DNA of 64,000 bases from Fictibacillus nanhaiensis. GTDB lineage: Bacteria; Bacillota; Bacilli; Bacillales; Fictibacillaceae. The position numbers and the translations under genes are program-made. The stretch is taken from positions 1 through 64,000 of the forward strand of contig NZ_JAMBOD010000004.1 in the NCBI RefSeq assembly GCF_023715445.1. Direction: 5' to 3'. Of this stretch, positions 18,755 to 27,597 are shown in pieces. Numbering within the stretch: position 1 is the first letter of the stretch; the number at the start of each line of letters is the position of its first letter. A model generated the notes under the pieces. The model searched no databases and had not been told where the DNA came from. It saw only the letters and a list, made by a program, of their open reading frames with translations.

Positions 18755-19924
18755 CTATTCGTTTATCACCCATCCGCCATCTTTGATTTTTACCATGACT
18801 AAACTATCTTTTGATAATCCGTTATGATCCTTTTCATTAATGTTGAATACACCTGAGATCCCTACGAATCCTCCAGTATCTTTTTCAAGTGCATCCCTTA
18901 CTTTTTCAGGATCAGTTCCATTTGCTTTTTTGATCGCTTCTAGCAAAAGATAAAAAGCATCCCAAGAATGTCCGCCAAACGTGCTTGGAGGCGCGTTAAA
19001 TTCAGCTTCATAATCTTTTTGATAGGTTAATAGCTTCTCTTTTTGTTTATCATCATCACTCAGCTGATCTGCTACAAGAAGTCTGCCAATCGGAAAGATA
19101 ATTCCTTCTGCCTCCGCTCCAGCTAATTCTATAAACTGTTTTGTTCCAATTCCATGGCTGTTAATGATGGGAACATCAATTCCGATCTGACGAATATTTT
19201 TGGTAATAACAGCAGATTCTTGGGCTGTACCCCAGACGACTACAGCCTGTGGTTTTTCCTTTTTCACCCGTGTAAGCATAGCCTTAGCATCGGTAACTGT
19301 CGCCTCAAATTCTTCTTCAACAACAGCTTCTATTCCAAATTCTTTTGCCATCGCTGCAAATTCCGTATGCCCGCTCGTTCCATATGCATTGGCAACGTTC
19401 AGCCAGGCAATTTTCGTTAACCCTTCATCTTTTAGATACTGCAAAACCTTTGGTATTACCACATCATCTCCCTGGGCTGTCTTAAAGACCCATTTTCTTG
19501 ATGACTTATCATCCGGGTTGTGGATTTGTTTGCTGGCTGCAAGTGAGATAAACGGGATTTCAGACTTTTCTGCCAGAGGAATCATAGCTAAGGTGTTCCC
19601 GCTGATCGTACCTCCGATCACAGCATGGACTTTTTCTTGTTCAATGAGCTTTTTCATTGATAACACAGCTTCATTCTGATCCGATTTATCATCATAGGAA
19701 ATAAGTTTTATCTTTTTGCCGTCGATTCCGCCATCCTCATTTACCTTATCTACCAGCATTTTCACCGTATCCATCTCACCTTTTCCAAGAGGTGCTGCTG
19801 GTCCTGATGCCGAGAAGATTCCTCCGATAATTATCTCATCTCCTTCACCTGAAGAACTGTCACTGCAAGCAGAAATCGTGAACAAAACCAGAGCCATCAC
19901 AAATAACCAAACCCATTTTTTCAT
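18755..19924 (-). CDS. Liv-type ABC importer substrate-binding lipoprotein
   Basis: 389 residues. A lipoprotein signal ends at Cys20 (F-T-I-S-A-C), followed by a peripheral-binding-protein type I fold with LivJ-type opening 'GGIFSASGPAAPLGKGEMD' and 'DDKSDQNEAVLSMKKLIE'. It is first in the liv operon, directly downstream of the hydroxyphenylacetate operon with a terminator between. Related binding proteins take branched-chain amino acids, amides, or aromatic acids. Position beside an aromatic catabolic operon makes an aromatic ligand possible, but the residues I can see do not decide it. Confidence 0.88.
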   Translation of the reverse strand: MKKWVWLFVMALVLFTISACSDSSSGEGDEIIIGGIFSASGPAAPLGKGEMDTVKMLVDKVNEDGGIDGKKIKLISYDDKSDQNEAVLSMKKLIEQEKVHAVIGGTISGNTLAMIPLAEKSEIPFISLAASKQIHNPDDKSSRKWVFKTAQGDDVVIPKVLQYLKDEGLTKIAWLNVANAYGTSGHTEFAAMAKEFGIEAVVEEEFEATVTDAKAMLTRVKKEKPQAVVVWGTAQESAVITKNIRQIGIDVPIINSHGIGTKQFIELAGAEAEGIIFPIGRLLVADQLSDDDKQKEKLLTYQKDYEAEFNAPPSTFGGHSWDAFYLLLEAIKKANGTDPEKVRDALEKDTGGFVGISGVFNINEKDHNGLSKDSLVMVKIKDGGWVINE

Positions 19925-19956
19925 TATCTGATACCCCTCTCATTTATATATGAATA

Positions 19957-20002
19957 CAAAAAGCCGCCTCGAATCTGTTTTGCTAGTCTTCGAGGCAGCT
20001 TT
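19957..20002 (-). terminator. terminator of the hydroxyphenylacetate operon
   Basis: AAAGCTGCCTCGAA pairs with TTCGAGGCGGCTTTTT on the minus strand, between hpaD and the binding-protein gene; it separates the two operons. Confidence 0.88.
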
Positions 20003-20017
20003 CATCAACACGTTATA

Positions 20018-21001
20018 TCAAGTCACAAAGTCCGGCTTGCGCTGCGCGAGTGTCGGACTTTTTTGTTTAACTGGCTCACCCGTTTCGAAATCTAAAAATG
20101 AGGTTGCCTCGTTAAACCAGCTGTCAGGTGCTTTATGTCCCCAGAACGTCTGCCTTCTAGGATCGTTAATATCCCACTTAACCGGCTTAAAGTCAGGATC
20201 ACTTGTTAAATAATCTCCGTTGTATAATTCGATGCGGTTTCCATCCGGGTCACGGATATACAGGAAAAAAGCGTTCGATAATCCATGACGTCCTGGTCCG
20301 CGCTCGATATTATCTGCATAACCCATACTCGCCATCACATCACAGCAGTGGATAAGGCTCATCGGGTCAGACAGCCAAAAGCCCACATGATGAAGACGAG
20401 GTCCTTCCCCGTTCATGAATGCTACGTCGTGGACGGTTGGTTTTCGATGAAGCCACGCAGCCCAGGTTCTGTCGTCTTCGGTTGCTGTGTATTCTGAAAC
20501 TCGGAACCCGAGTTCATCCGTATAGAATGCAACTGCAGCCTCCACATCAGGAACCATACAGTTGATATGATCGATGCGCTGAACACGTGCTCCGCGATAC
20601 AGATCATACTTTTGAATGCAACGCTCAGCGCCTTCCATCTCAACGAAAAACTCAAGCGGGATACCTGAGGGGTCTTCTACACACAACGTTTTGCCGATTC
20701 CAACTTTTTCATCGGCTTCCTTCCAGAGAACTTTCGATCCTTTCCCTTTAAAGAAGGATTCCAAAGCATTCAAATGGGCATCTTCCCACACCTTGTAACT
20801 AACGGCATGCACACCTGGCTTATCCGCTTTTTTTAAAAGAAGACTATGGTGACAATGCTCTTCTAATCCCCTTAAAGCCATCCATTCTGAGGTAGATGCC
20901 GTTTCAATGAAACCTAAAGCGTTTACATAAAAGTCACGGGATGCATTCAAGTCTGTCACGTTCATGACAGCTCGCGCGATACGTATGATATTAAAGTCCA
21001 C
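20018..21001 (-). CDS. hpaD: 3,4-dihydroxyphenylacetate (homoprotocatechuate) 2,3-dioxygenase
   Basis: 327 residues, two vicinal-oxygen-chelate domains. Extradiol ring cleavage of homoprotocatechuate gives 5-carboxymethyl-2-hydroxymuconate semialdehyde. Metal ligands of the second domain are visible as His145 (R-I-D-H-I-N), His204 or His205 (L-H-H-V-G) and Glu258 (N-R-I-E-L-Y), with spacing like the Brevibacterium enzyme. 'GRHGLSNAFFLYIRDPDGNR' is the usual signature segment. It is the last gene of the operon, 14 bases after hpaB. Confidence 0.93.
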   Translation of the reverse strand: MDFNIIRIARAVMNVTDLNASRDFYVNALGFIETASTSEWMALRGLEEHCHHSLLLKKADKPGVHAVSYKVWEDAHLNALESFFKGKGSKVLWKEADEKVGIGKTLCVEDPSGIPLEFFVEMEGAERCIQKYDLYRGARVQRIDHINCMVPDVEAAVAFYTDELGFRVSEYTATEDDRTWAAWLHRKPTVHDVAFMNGEGPRLHHVGFWLSDPMSLIHCCDVMASMGYADNIERGPGRHGLSNAFFLYIRDPDGNRIELYNGDYLTSDPDFKPVKWDINDPRRQTFWGHKAPDSWFNEATSFLDFETGEPVKQKSPTLAQRKPDFVT

Positions 21002-21015
21002 TTTTTAATCACCCC

Positions 21016-22491
21016 CTATACACTCGTATAATTATGGCTAGTGGATTTCACTCGGTTCAAGAATTCCTTTACCATTGCCTTATATGGCTCTTTGTTAAAC
21101 TGGTCATAATAAATATTCGACATACGCGCCGGATCCCCAAAGAAATAATATTCATATAGTGCTTGGCGTCCGCCAAACGTGCTGATGGAAATATCCCATG
21201 CTAACCGGAATAGTTGAGTTCGCTCATATCCATCAATGTTTGCACCTTGTGTATAGCGGTGAACGAGCTCACCTATGTCATCTGCATTAAAGTCTGCTTC
21301 AGTCGGGATTCCCATCAATCCAGAAGCACCTAAGATCTTAACAATTTCTACGATGCGCTGATACATCTTCGGATACCAGTTACGCGCAGCATTTAATGGT
21401 GCAAAGTCAGGTGTCATGTTTCCATACTTATCAATTGAAGCATTGTGCTCTGCACGATAAAGGTGAGAACGCATCGTTTCTAGAATCAGCATCACTTCAG
21501 AAGCTTTTTCTTTCACGTGTGGAAACACATCAATTCCGATGGATTCCATCATGTTCAGAATCACACCAAGGACAAATTCCGTTTTTACCGTATTCTTCGC
21601 AATAACCTGATGAGCCATATGAACAATTGCATTCGTCTCTACATAAGTGCGGTTGCAGATGTCAGAGTTGCCGCTGACAAATACACGCTCCCAAGGAACA
21701 AGAACATTATCAAATACCACGATGGCATCACTTTCTTCAAAACGCGAGCCTAGCGGATGGTCCCACTGGCTTCTGCCTTGGTCAAAGGATTCACGGCATA
21801 AGAACTTCAATCCCTCCGTATTGTTCGGGATCGCAAAAGCCATTGCGTATGGATCATCATCAGATGAAGCCTTGTTTAACGTTGAAGGGAATACGACGAT
21901 CTCATCCGTAACTCCCCCAAGTGTCGCAAGCAATCTAGCTCCTTTTACAACGATTCCATCTTTATTCTTTTCAACGATGCGAGCAGATAGATAAGGGTCT
22001 TTTTGTTCAGACTGCTTTTTAGAGCGGTTCGTTTGCGGATGAATCAGCGTATGCGTTAAGCTGATGTCATTCTCCCGGCAATAGTCATAATATTTTCTGG
22101 CATTTTCGGCAAACATGGGATCATCTTGAGCAAAGAAGCTGCCAGATGTACCGAACGCCATCACACTTGTATTCAAATAATCAGGCGTACGCCCCATCAT
22201 TCCGCCTGTATAGCCGGCCCACTCGGATATCATTTCGCGGCGGCGGATCAGATCTTCCACTGTTTTTGGAGCGATAAACGAAAGTCCTACCTGATCACCC
22301 GTTTTCTCAGAGGTATATAACATCTTGTCTGCTTTTTCATTTTGGAGGTCATACAGGTTGGCAATGGATCTCACAATGTTTCGGAATGCTGGATGAGAAG
22401 GTACATCATCTACTTTTTTACCATGAATCCAAACGTTATTTTTTGCCTTCTTGATTCCTTGAATATATTGTTCCCCCGTACGTGCAGGCAA
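21016..22491 (-). CDS. hpaB: 4-hydroxyphenylacetate 3-monooxygenase, oxygenase component
   Basis: 491 residues of the two-component FADH2-dependent monooxygenase family. It hydroxylates 4-hydroxyphenylacetate to homoprotocatechuate using reduced flavin from a separate reductase. Residues matching the substrate site of the Thermus enzyme are Arg101 and Tyr105 (G-R-T-P-D-Y) and His147 (S-L-T-H-T). No reductase (hpaC) gene lies in this window, so the flavin reductase is encoded elsewhere or is a general one. Confidence 0.93.
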   Translation of the reverse strand: MPARTGEQYIQGIKKAKNNVWIHGKKVDDVPSHPAFRNIVRSIANLYDLQNEKADKMLYTSEKTGDQVGLSFIAPKTVEDLIRRREMISEWAGYTGGMMGRTPDYLNTSVMAFGTSGSFFAQDDPMFAENARKYYDYCRENDISLTHTLIHPQTNRSKKQSEQKDPYLSARIVEKNKDGIVVKGARLLATLGGVTDEIVVFPSTLNKASSDDDPYAMAFAIPNNTEGLKFLCRESFDQGRSQWDHPLGSRFEESDAIVVFDNVLVPWERVFVSGNSDICNRTYVETNAIVHMAHQVIAKNTVKTEFVLGVILNMMESIGIDVFPHVKEKASEVMLILETMRSHLYRAEHNASIDKYGNMTPDFAPLNAARNWYPKMYQRIVEIVKILGASGLMGIPTEADFNADDIGELVHRYTQGANIDGYERTQLFRLAWDISISTFGGRQALYEYYFFGDPARMSNIYYDQFNKEPYKAMVKEFLNRVKSTSHNYTSV

Positions 22492-22503
22492 AGAAATCCC
22501 TCC

Positions 22504-24018
22504 CTAGTGTTTTGCTCCCGTCTGAAGCGATTGTTTTTTCTTTCCAAACTGCTGAATGTGATGGTCAGCGAGTGCAACATGCACAACTTTCATTTCCGTG
22601 TAGAACTCAAACGCATAATGCCCGCCTTCTCGGCCGATTCCGGAGTTTTTAGAGCCTCCGAACGGAATGCGGAGATCACGGACGTTTTGCGAATTCACCC
22701 ACAGCATGCCTGCTTCAACAGAGTTTGCCACGCGCAGTCCTTTTTTCATATCGTTCGTCCATACATAACCCGCAAGACCATACTTAATATCGTTTGCGTA
22801 TTCGATAACTTCCTCCTCATTTTTGAAAGTCATTACTGATAACACGGGGCCAAAAATTTCTTCTTGAGCCACCGTCATATCATTCTTCACATTTAATAAA
22901 AGAGTAGGAGCTATAAAGTTTCCTTTTTTGTGAGATTCAGAGAGAGGCTGGCTGTAAACCTCTGCTCCTTCATCCACTGCAATCTGAAGATAGCGTTTCA
23001 CATTTTCATAGTGCTCTTTATGAATTAACGGTCCCACTTCTGTATCAGGATCTGACGGGTCACCTACAATGATGTTGTCAACTCTCTCTTTTAACTTGGC
23101 AACGAATTCATCTTTAATAGATTCCTGCACAAACAAACGGGAATTAGCGGTGCATCTCTCACCGTTAAAAGAGAAGATTCCCCACACACAAGCATCCATC
23201 GCACGTTCCATGTCACAATCTTCAAATACGATAATAGGAGATTTGCCGCCAAGTTCCATCGAGAAGCGTTTTAATGAATCCGCTCCGTTTTTCATAATCT
23301 CTGAACCTGTTTTCGTCTCCCCTGTAAAAGAGATAAGCTGCACATCCGGATGCGCAACGAGCGATGCCCCTGCTGTTTCTCCAAAACCGTGTACCACGTT
23401 AAAGACACCTGGAGGGATGCCTGTTTCGTCTACTAGTTCTGCTAATTTGTTAGCTGTAAGCGGTGACCACTCCGCCGGTTTTAAGATAACCGTGTTACCC
23501 GTTGCAAGAGCAGGCGCAATCTTCCATGTTTCAAGCATGAAAGGCGCATTCCATGGGGTGATCAATCCAGCGACACCAACCGGTTTTTGTATCGTATAGT
23601 TCATGAACTCATCATCCACGTGATACGCTTCTCCAGACATCCGGTTTTTTACCATCTCCGCATAAAATCTGAAGTTATCCGCCGCGCGTCCAACCATCTT
23701 TCTCGTCTGTGCGATCGGCAGCCCTGTATCGTATGATTCAAGCAATGCGATCTCTTCAATGTCCCGATCGATCAGATCAGCAATCTTATAAATAAATGGA
23801 AGACGCTTCTCCTGTTTCATCCTACCCCAAGGTCCTTGCTTGAAAGCTTCTTTTGCGGCTTTTGCTGCCAGGTTGATGTCTTCCTTTGTCCCTTCACTGA
23901 CCGTATTAATTTTTTCATTCGTGAAAGGATTCAAGTTTACAAAGAATTCACCGGTATGGCCTGAAACGAACTTTCCGTTAATATAATGACGGATCATCTC
24001 GTTAACTTCTGGCTTCAT
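22504..24018 (-). CDS. hpaE: 5-carboxymethyl-2-hydroxymuconate semialdehyde dehydrogenase
   Basis: Start chosen at ATG 24018 (504 aa, M-K-P-E-V-N-E), preceded by GGGAGGGAAGG; the longer frame from 24060 runs back into the preceding gene. Aldehyde dehydrogenase superfamily: general base Glu in 'FSMELGGKSP', nucleophile Cys in 'FNGERCTANS', and 'EIFGPVLSVMTF' near the C-terminus. Oxidises the ring-cleavage product with NAD+. It overlaps the stop of the FAH-family gene by 17 bases. Confidence 0.92.
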   Translation of the reverse strand: MKPEVNEMIRHYINGKFVSGHTGEFFVNLNPFTNEKINTVSEGTKEDINLAAKAAKEAFKQGPWGRMKQEKRLPFIYKIADLIDRDIEEIALLESYDTGLPIAQTRKMVGRAADNFRFYAEMVKNRMSGEAYHVDDEFMNYTIQKPVGVAGLITPWNAPFMLETWKIAPALATGNTVILKPAEWSPLTANKLAELVDETGIPPGVFNVVHGFGETAGASLVAHPDVQLISFTGETKTGSEIMKNGADSLKRFSMELGGKSPIIVFEDCDMERAMDACVWGIFSFNGERCTANSRLFVQESIKDEFVAKLKERVDNIIVGDPSDPDTEVGPLIHKEHYENVKRYLQIAVDEGAEVYSQPLSESHKKGNFIAPTLLLNVKNDMTVAQEEIFGPVLSVMTFKNEEEVIEYANDIKYGLAGYVWTNDMKKGLRVANSVEAGMLWVNSQNVRDLRIPFGGSKNSGIGREGGHYAFEFYTEMKVVHVALADHHIQQFGKKKQSLQTGAKH

Positions 24019-24793
24019 TATCCTTCCCTCCCGTTGGTACCTTTTGGGTACGACCATCAAGAATCGTGTTCTCTAATACGCCAAGATAGTCGATTTCCAG
24101 TCTCACAACATCTCCAGGGTGAACGTGTGAAATTCCTTTTGGTGTTCCTGTCCAGATTACATCGTTCGGCTCAAGCGTCATAAACGAAGACACGAACTCG
24201 ATGATCTCAGGAATAGAATACATTAGGTCTTTCGTATTTCCCTGCTGCCTTAATTCACCGTTCACATACGTGCGCAATTCAAGGTTTGTAACGTCTGGAA
24301 TATCTGCAGCATCCACATAATAAGGACCCATCGGACCAAACGTATCATGTCCTTTTGCACGTACTGGCGGACGATACCAATTGTTCACAAAATCACGGAC
24401 TGTTACATCATTCGCGATTGTGTAACCGCTTACAAAATCCATCGCGTTTTCAGCTTTAATGTTTCTACCTTCTTTTCCAATCACAACCGCAAGTTCGTTT
24501 TCATAGTGCATATATGTCGCACCGTCTGGATAGAACACTTGCCCTTTATGTCCGACAAGAGAAGAGTTCGGCTTAATAAATAGAACGGGTTCAGCTGGCT
24601 TCTCAAGACCCAGTTCATCCGCATGGTCAGCATAGTTAAGTGCAAGGCCGATCATCTTGTTTGGCTGCAACGGCGGAAGCCATGTTTCAATATCCTTTAT
24701 GTTTGCCGTTTTACCTGATGAGAATGTAATCACATCATCCGACACTGTCCCTTTTTGTTCTCTTCCTTCATATATCACTCGCGCATGTTTCAT
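24002..24793 (-). CDS. hpaG: FAH-family decarboxylase/isomerase of homoprotocatechuate degradation
   Basis: 263 residues, a single fumarylacetoacetate-hydrolase-type domain with the metal-binding set E-x-E in 'MHYENELAVVIG' and Asp in 'GYTIANDVTVRDF'. In the pathway HpaG decarboxylates 5-oxopent-3-ene-1,2,5-tricarboxylate and isomerises the product. In E. coli HpaG is a fusion of two FAH domains, and only one is present here, so it may form homodimers doing both steps or need a partner elsewhere. It starts one base after the stop of the aldolase-like gene. Confidence 0.85.
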   Translation of the reverse strand: MKHARVIYEGREQKGTVSDDVITFSSGKTANIKDIETWLPPLQPNKMIGLALNYADHADELGLEKPAEPVLFIKPNSSLVGHKGQVFYPDGATYMHYENELAVVIGKEGRNIKAENAMDFVSGYTIANDVTVRDFVNNWYRPPVRAKGHDTFGPMGPYYVDAADIPDVTNLELRTYVNGELRQQGNTKDLMYSIPEIIEFVSSFMTLEPNDVIWTGTPKGISHVHPGDVVRLEIDYLGVLENTILDGRTQKVPTGGKDNEARS

Positions 24794-25726
24794 TTATGCT
24801 TCACTCCCTATTTTTTCTACTAATCCATAATCAGCTAGTACAGATCTGATTTCTTTTTGCAAGGATTCCTCCGGCAGGTCCATCGGCATTCTTAACGTCG
24901 GGTTAATTTTCCCCATCATCCCTAGTGCAGCTTTTAAAGGTGCTGGGTTGGTGTCTTTAAAAAGAACATCATTCAGCGGCATTAGATCGTAATGAAGCTT
25001 GAGTGCCTCTTCCACATTTCCAGTTTCCCATGCATTGTATACTTCAGCTACTTTAGACGGAAGAACGTTTGCTGTTGCAGATATGTATCCGGCTCCTCCT
25101 ATTGCAAGCATCGGATAGCAAAGGAGTTCGATTCCTGAATATAGCAAAAAGTCACGTCCGCAGTTTAATAGCACACGATTGATGTGTTCAAAATCTTTGT
25201 TTGATTCTTTTACACCGACAATGTTCGGACAGTCTTCGTTAAGTCTAGCAAGTGTTTTCACTTCAAGGTTTACCGCTGTTCGGCCAGGAATGTTGTAAAT
25301 GATAAGCGGAATATCTACACTGTCTGCGATTGTTTTAAAGTGTTTGTAAAGGGCATGCTGTGAAGGTTTATTGTAGTATGGGACGATAACCATAGCAGCG
25401 TCTGCACCCATTTCTTGTGCGAGTTTTGTAAGATGAAGTGATTCTTGGTGGTTCGTAGAGCCTGTTCCAGGAACGATCGGTACACGTTTGTTTACAGCTT
25501 TTATTGCTGTTTCCATCACTTGCTCACGCTCTTTCAGCGTTAGTGAAGAAGGCTCTCCTGTTGTTCCTGTTACCGAGATACCGTGACTTCCCGACTTGAT
25601 ATGCCAATCTATTAAACGTTTAAGCGTGTCGAGATCAAGTGATTCATCATCGTGAAACGGTGTGATGATAGGCGCAATAGATCCACGAAGTGTTTTTTTG
25701 GCTTCTTCTACATTCATTCTTTTCAT
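24794..25726 (-). CDS. DapA-family class I aldolase in the hydroxyphenylacetate operon
   Basis: 310 residues, a TIM barrel of the dihydrodipicolinate synthase / N-acetylneuraminate lyase family. The Schiff-base Lys173 (G-V-K-E-S-N), Tyr144 (I-Y-N-I-P-G-R-T), the Thr55-Thr56 pair (T-G-T-T-G-E) and Tyr117/118 are all present, so it should bind pyruvate. Arg149, which holds the carboxylate of aspartate semialdehyde in true DapA, is also present. Its place in the operon suggests it does the last step, cleaving 4-hydroxy-2-oxoheptanedioate to pyruvate and succinate semialdehyde in place of HpaI. That is inference; a lysine-pathway role cannot be excluded. Confidence 0.82.
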   Translation of the reverse strand: MKRMNVEEAKKTLRGSIAPIITPFHDDESLDLDTLKRLIDWHIKSGSHGISVTGTTGEPSSLTLKEREQVMETAIKAVNKRVPIVPGTGSTNHQESLHLTKLAQEMGADAAMVIVPYYNKPSQHALYKHFKTIADSVDIPLIIYNIPGRTAVNLEVKTLARLNEDCPNIVGVKESNKDFEHINRVLLNCGRDFLLYSGIELLCYPMLAIGGAGYISATANVLPSKVAEVYNAWETGNVEEALKLHYDLMPLNDVLFKDTNPAPLKAALGMMGKINPTLRMPMDLPEESLQKEIRSVLADYGLVEKIGSEA

Positions 25727-25729
25727 CTC

Positions 25730-26407
25730 CTAGAAATTGATCGTATTTGACTGACTCGATTTTTCCTCAAGAAAAGCTTTTAGCGTATTCATTTTGTGAC
25801 TACGGGTAAATGACTCAATTTTCACGGGATCTTCTCTTTTTTCAATCATCTCAATTAAAAGGTAATGTTCGGCAATGGATCGTTTCATTCGGGAAGGCTT
25901 CAAAGTCACTCCACTCTTTCGGACCGTAGCAAGTCTCTCCCAGGTTGAATGAATCTGTTCCATTAAAAACTGGTTTGAGCAATATCTGTAGGTTAATTTA
26001 TGGAATTCTTTGTTGTAGTTGGAGAAAAGAGAAAAATCAAGTGAATCAAGTGCACCTTCCATTAACTTGGTGAAGGTTCTTAGTTCTTCGAGTTTTTCAT
26101 GAGGAAAGTAATTAGACGATTCTGCAGTTGCAAAACCTTCCAATACGGCTAAAACAGACAATGTCTCTAAGTATGCTTCTTCATCGAAGGGGGTAACAAT
26201 TGCTCCTGAGTATGGTTTAAAGGAAATAAGAGAGTCTGCCTCGAGCAATCTGATCGCTTCTCGAACAGGAATGGCACTCGTTTGGAGTTCTCTTGCCAAC
26301 TGGTCGATTACGAGTTTAGACCCGGGCGGATATCTGCCATCCAAAATGCGGGAGCGGATGACTTGGTAAGCATATTGCTGCTTGTTGGGTTTATGATGAG
26401 TATTCAT
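25730..26407 (-). CDS. GntR-family regulator with FCD domain, first gene of the hpa operon
   Basis: 225 residues. Winged helix at about 10-75 with the GntR signature 'LARELQTSAIPVREAIRLLE', then an all-helical FCD domain. The FCD metal/ligand residues (an Asp/His set in 'FSNYNKEFHKLTY' and 'HYLLIEMIEKRE') are partly visible. It leads the operon, three bases before the aldolase gene. A perfect 16-bp palindrome lies 18 bases upstream of its start, the expected place for an autoregulatory operator. Probably releases DNA on binding a pathway acid. Confidence 0.9.
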   Translation of the reverse strand: MNTHHKPNKQQYAYQVIRSRILDGRYPPGSKLVIDQLARELQTSAIPVREAIRLLEADSLISFKPYSGAIVTPFDEEAYLETLSVLAVLEGFATAESSNYFPHEKLEELRTFTKLMEGALDSLDFSLFSNYNKEFHKLTYRYCSNQFLMEQIHSTWERLATVRKSGVTLKPSRMKRSIAEHYLLIEMIEKREDPVKIESFTRSHKMNTLKAFLEEKSSQSNTINF

Positions 26408-26424
26408 ATTCCTATGTTAATCTC

Positions 26425-26440
26425 AAATCATATATGATTT
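26425..26440. promoter_or_regulatory. perfect palindrome, likely GntR operator
   Basis: AAATCATATATGATTT is a perfect 16-bp inverted repeat just upstream of the GntR start. A degenerate second copy, AAATCATATATTATTG, begins at 26458. Two spaced copies before the regulator of its own operon fit an operator; direct proof is lacking. Confidence 0.7.
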
Positions 26441-26619
26441 CAAGTTTATTTTCAGAAAAATCATATATTATTGTCAATTTAGTAATATAGTAACATTTTC
26501 AGGATATATTAAAATTTATACTAGTCATAAGGTCATGTTAAATGGTTAAGAAGTTTACACATATAGTAAGAATAAGCTATTCTATTCATATAGATTGTGT
26601 ATAAAGGGGTAAACAACCC

Positions 26620-26910
26620 ATGAATGTAAAAAATGCGATGGAAATACTAGTAGATGAAGCTTTGCGAAATTATTGGGGACAACTTCAGCTTCCTTGCAAG
26701 TGTGAGATCTGTAAAGCAGATGTTTTTGCCATAACACTCAACAACCTGCCTCCCCGTTATGTATCAAATGAAGATGGCTATGCTTTTGTCAAAGCCCAAA
26801 ACTTTGATGATCAGTCACGAGTAAATATTCTAAACCAGATCGTTAAGGCAACTGGCATCGTAGCAACGCGTCCTTCACATGAATTAAAACCATCCTCCAC
26901 CAAAGAGTAG
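26620..26910 (+). CDS. comFB: ComFB family protein
   Basis: 96 residues, close in length to B. subtilis ComFB. It has the family's N-terminal 'NAMEILVDEAL' helix and the Cys pair in 'CKCEICKADVFAITLNNLPP' followed by 'RYVSNEDGYAF'. The cysteines suggest zinc binding; some ComFB-domain proteins bind cyclic dinucleotides. It is not beside comFA or comFC here. The start has a plain AAGGGG ribosome site. Confidence 0.85.
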   Translation: MNVKNAMEILVDEALRNYWGQLQLPCKCEICKADVFAITLNNLPPRYVSNEDGYAFVKAQNFDDQSRVNILNQIVKATGIVATRPSHELKPSSTKE

Positions 26911-26926
26911 AAGATGGTTTTTTATT
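26887..26926 (+). terminator. terminator of comFB
   Basis: AAAACCATCCTC / GAAGATGGTTTTTT hairpin overlapping the end of the coding region. Confidence 0.8.
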
Positions 26927-26989
26927 TTGTTTCGTTCTTTTTTAAAAGATTGTTGTTTTTTAAATAGGGTTTGTAAAAACATCGTTGAT

Positions 26990-27110
26990 AAATTTGAGTG
27001 GCGTGTATGGTGCGGGACTGCTAAGACTCCACAGGGGCAGAGCGCCGAGGAGGCTCACCGCCCGCCCCGCGGAAAGCGAGCTTCCTGAAGCGGAAATGAA
27101 CCACTTCATG
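26990..27110. repeat. dispersed GC-rich intergenic repeat, copy 2
   Basis: Opposite orientation to copy 1; 27049-27081 is an exact reverse-complement match to 11977-12009. It occupies the gap between comFB and the cold-shock gene. This copy lacks the long middle segment seen in copy 1 and ends near 'GAAGCGGAAATGAACCAC'. Confidence 0.8.
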
Positions 27111-27315
27111 GAACAAAGTTTATGAAATCAGCCTTTTGTTTTTATAAATTCAGTGTGCCTCTTTATTCCTATTTTTCAGAAAAGTTCCTTGCGGGACAAG
27201 CACCTTTGTGATATATTTGTGACAACCATTCCGGACTGGATTACATCTTTTTAAGAGTTTGAAAGTTGTTTGGTAATTACGGCACAGATGTGCAAACGTT
27301 CTAGGAGGCATTCAC

Positions 27316-27516
27316 ATGCAAACAGGTAAAGTAAAATGGTTTAACGCAGAAAAAGGTTTTGGTTTCATCGAAGTTGAAGGTGGCGACGACGTATTCGTAC
27401 ACTTTTCTGCTATTCAATCTGAAGGATTCAAATCACTTGACGAAGGTCAAGAAGTAGAATTTGAAATCGTTGACGGAGCTCGCGGACCACAAGCAGCTAA
27501 CGTAACTAAAAAATAA
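27316..27516 (+). CDS. csp: Cold-shock protein
   Basis: 66 residues, a single cold-shock domain with RNP1 'KGFGFIEV' and RNP2 'VFVHFSAI' and the start '[10 protein letters not shown]'. Binds single-stranded nucleic acid as an RNA chaperone. Ribosome site AGGAGG. The leader between about 27170 and 27315 is long for such a small gene, which fits the long, structured 5' leaders of cold-shock mRNAs, though I cannot define an element in it. Confidence 0.96.
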   Translation: MQTGKVKWFNAEKGFGFIEVEGGDDVFVHFSAIQSEGFKSLDEGQEVEFEIVDGARGPQAANVTKK

Positions 27517-27533
27517 GTCCAACCTATATATGA

Positions 27534-27560
27534 AACCGGCATCCATTGCCGGTTTTTTTC
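27534..27560 (+). terminator. terminator of the cold-shock gene
   Basis: AAACCGGCATCCATTGCCGG hairpin followed by TTTTTTT. Confidence 0.9.
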
Positions 27561-27597
27561 TTTTCACAAAAAGAAGAGGCTCCCGCTATGAGAACCT

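Noticed and set aside
19200-19679. 159-codon plus-strand frame inside the Liv binding-protein gene
   Set aside because: Shadow of a clearly recognised gene; low-complexity Ser-rich translation.
22342-22839. 165-codon plus-strand frame across the hpaB/hpaE junction
   Set aside because: It spans the boundary of two well-identified opposite-strand genes and resembles no protein.
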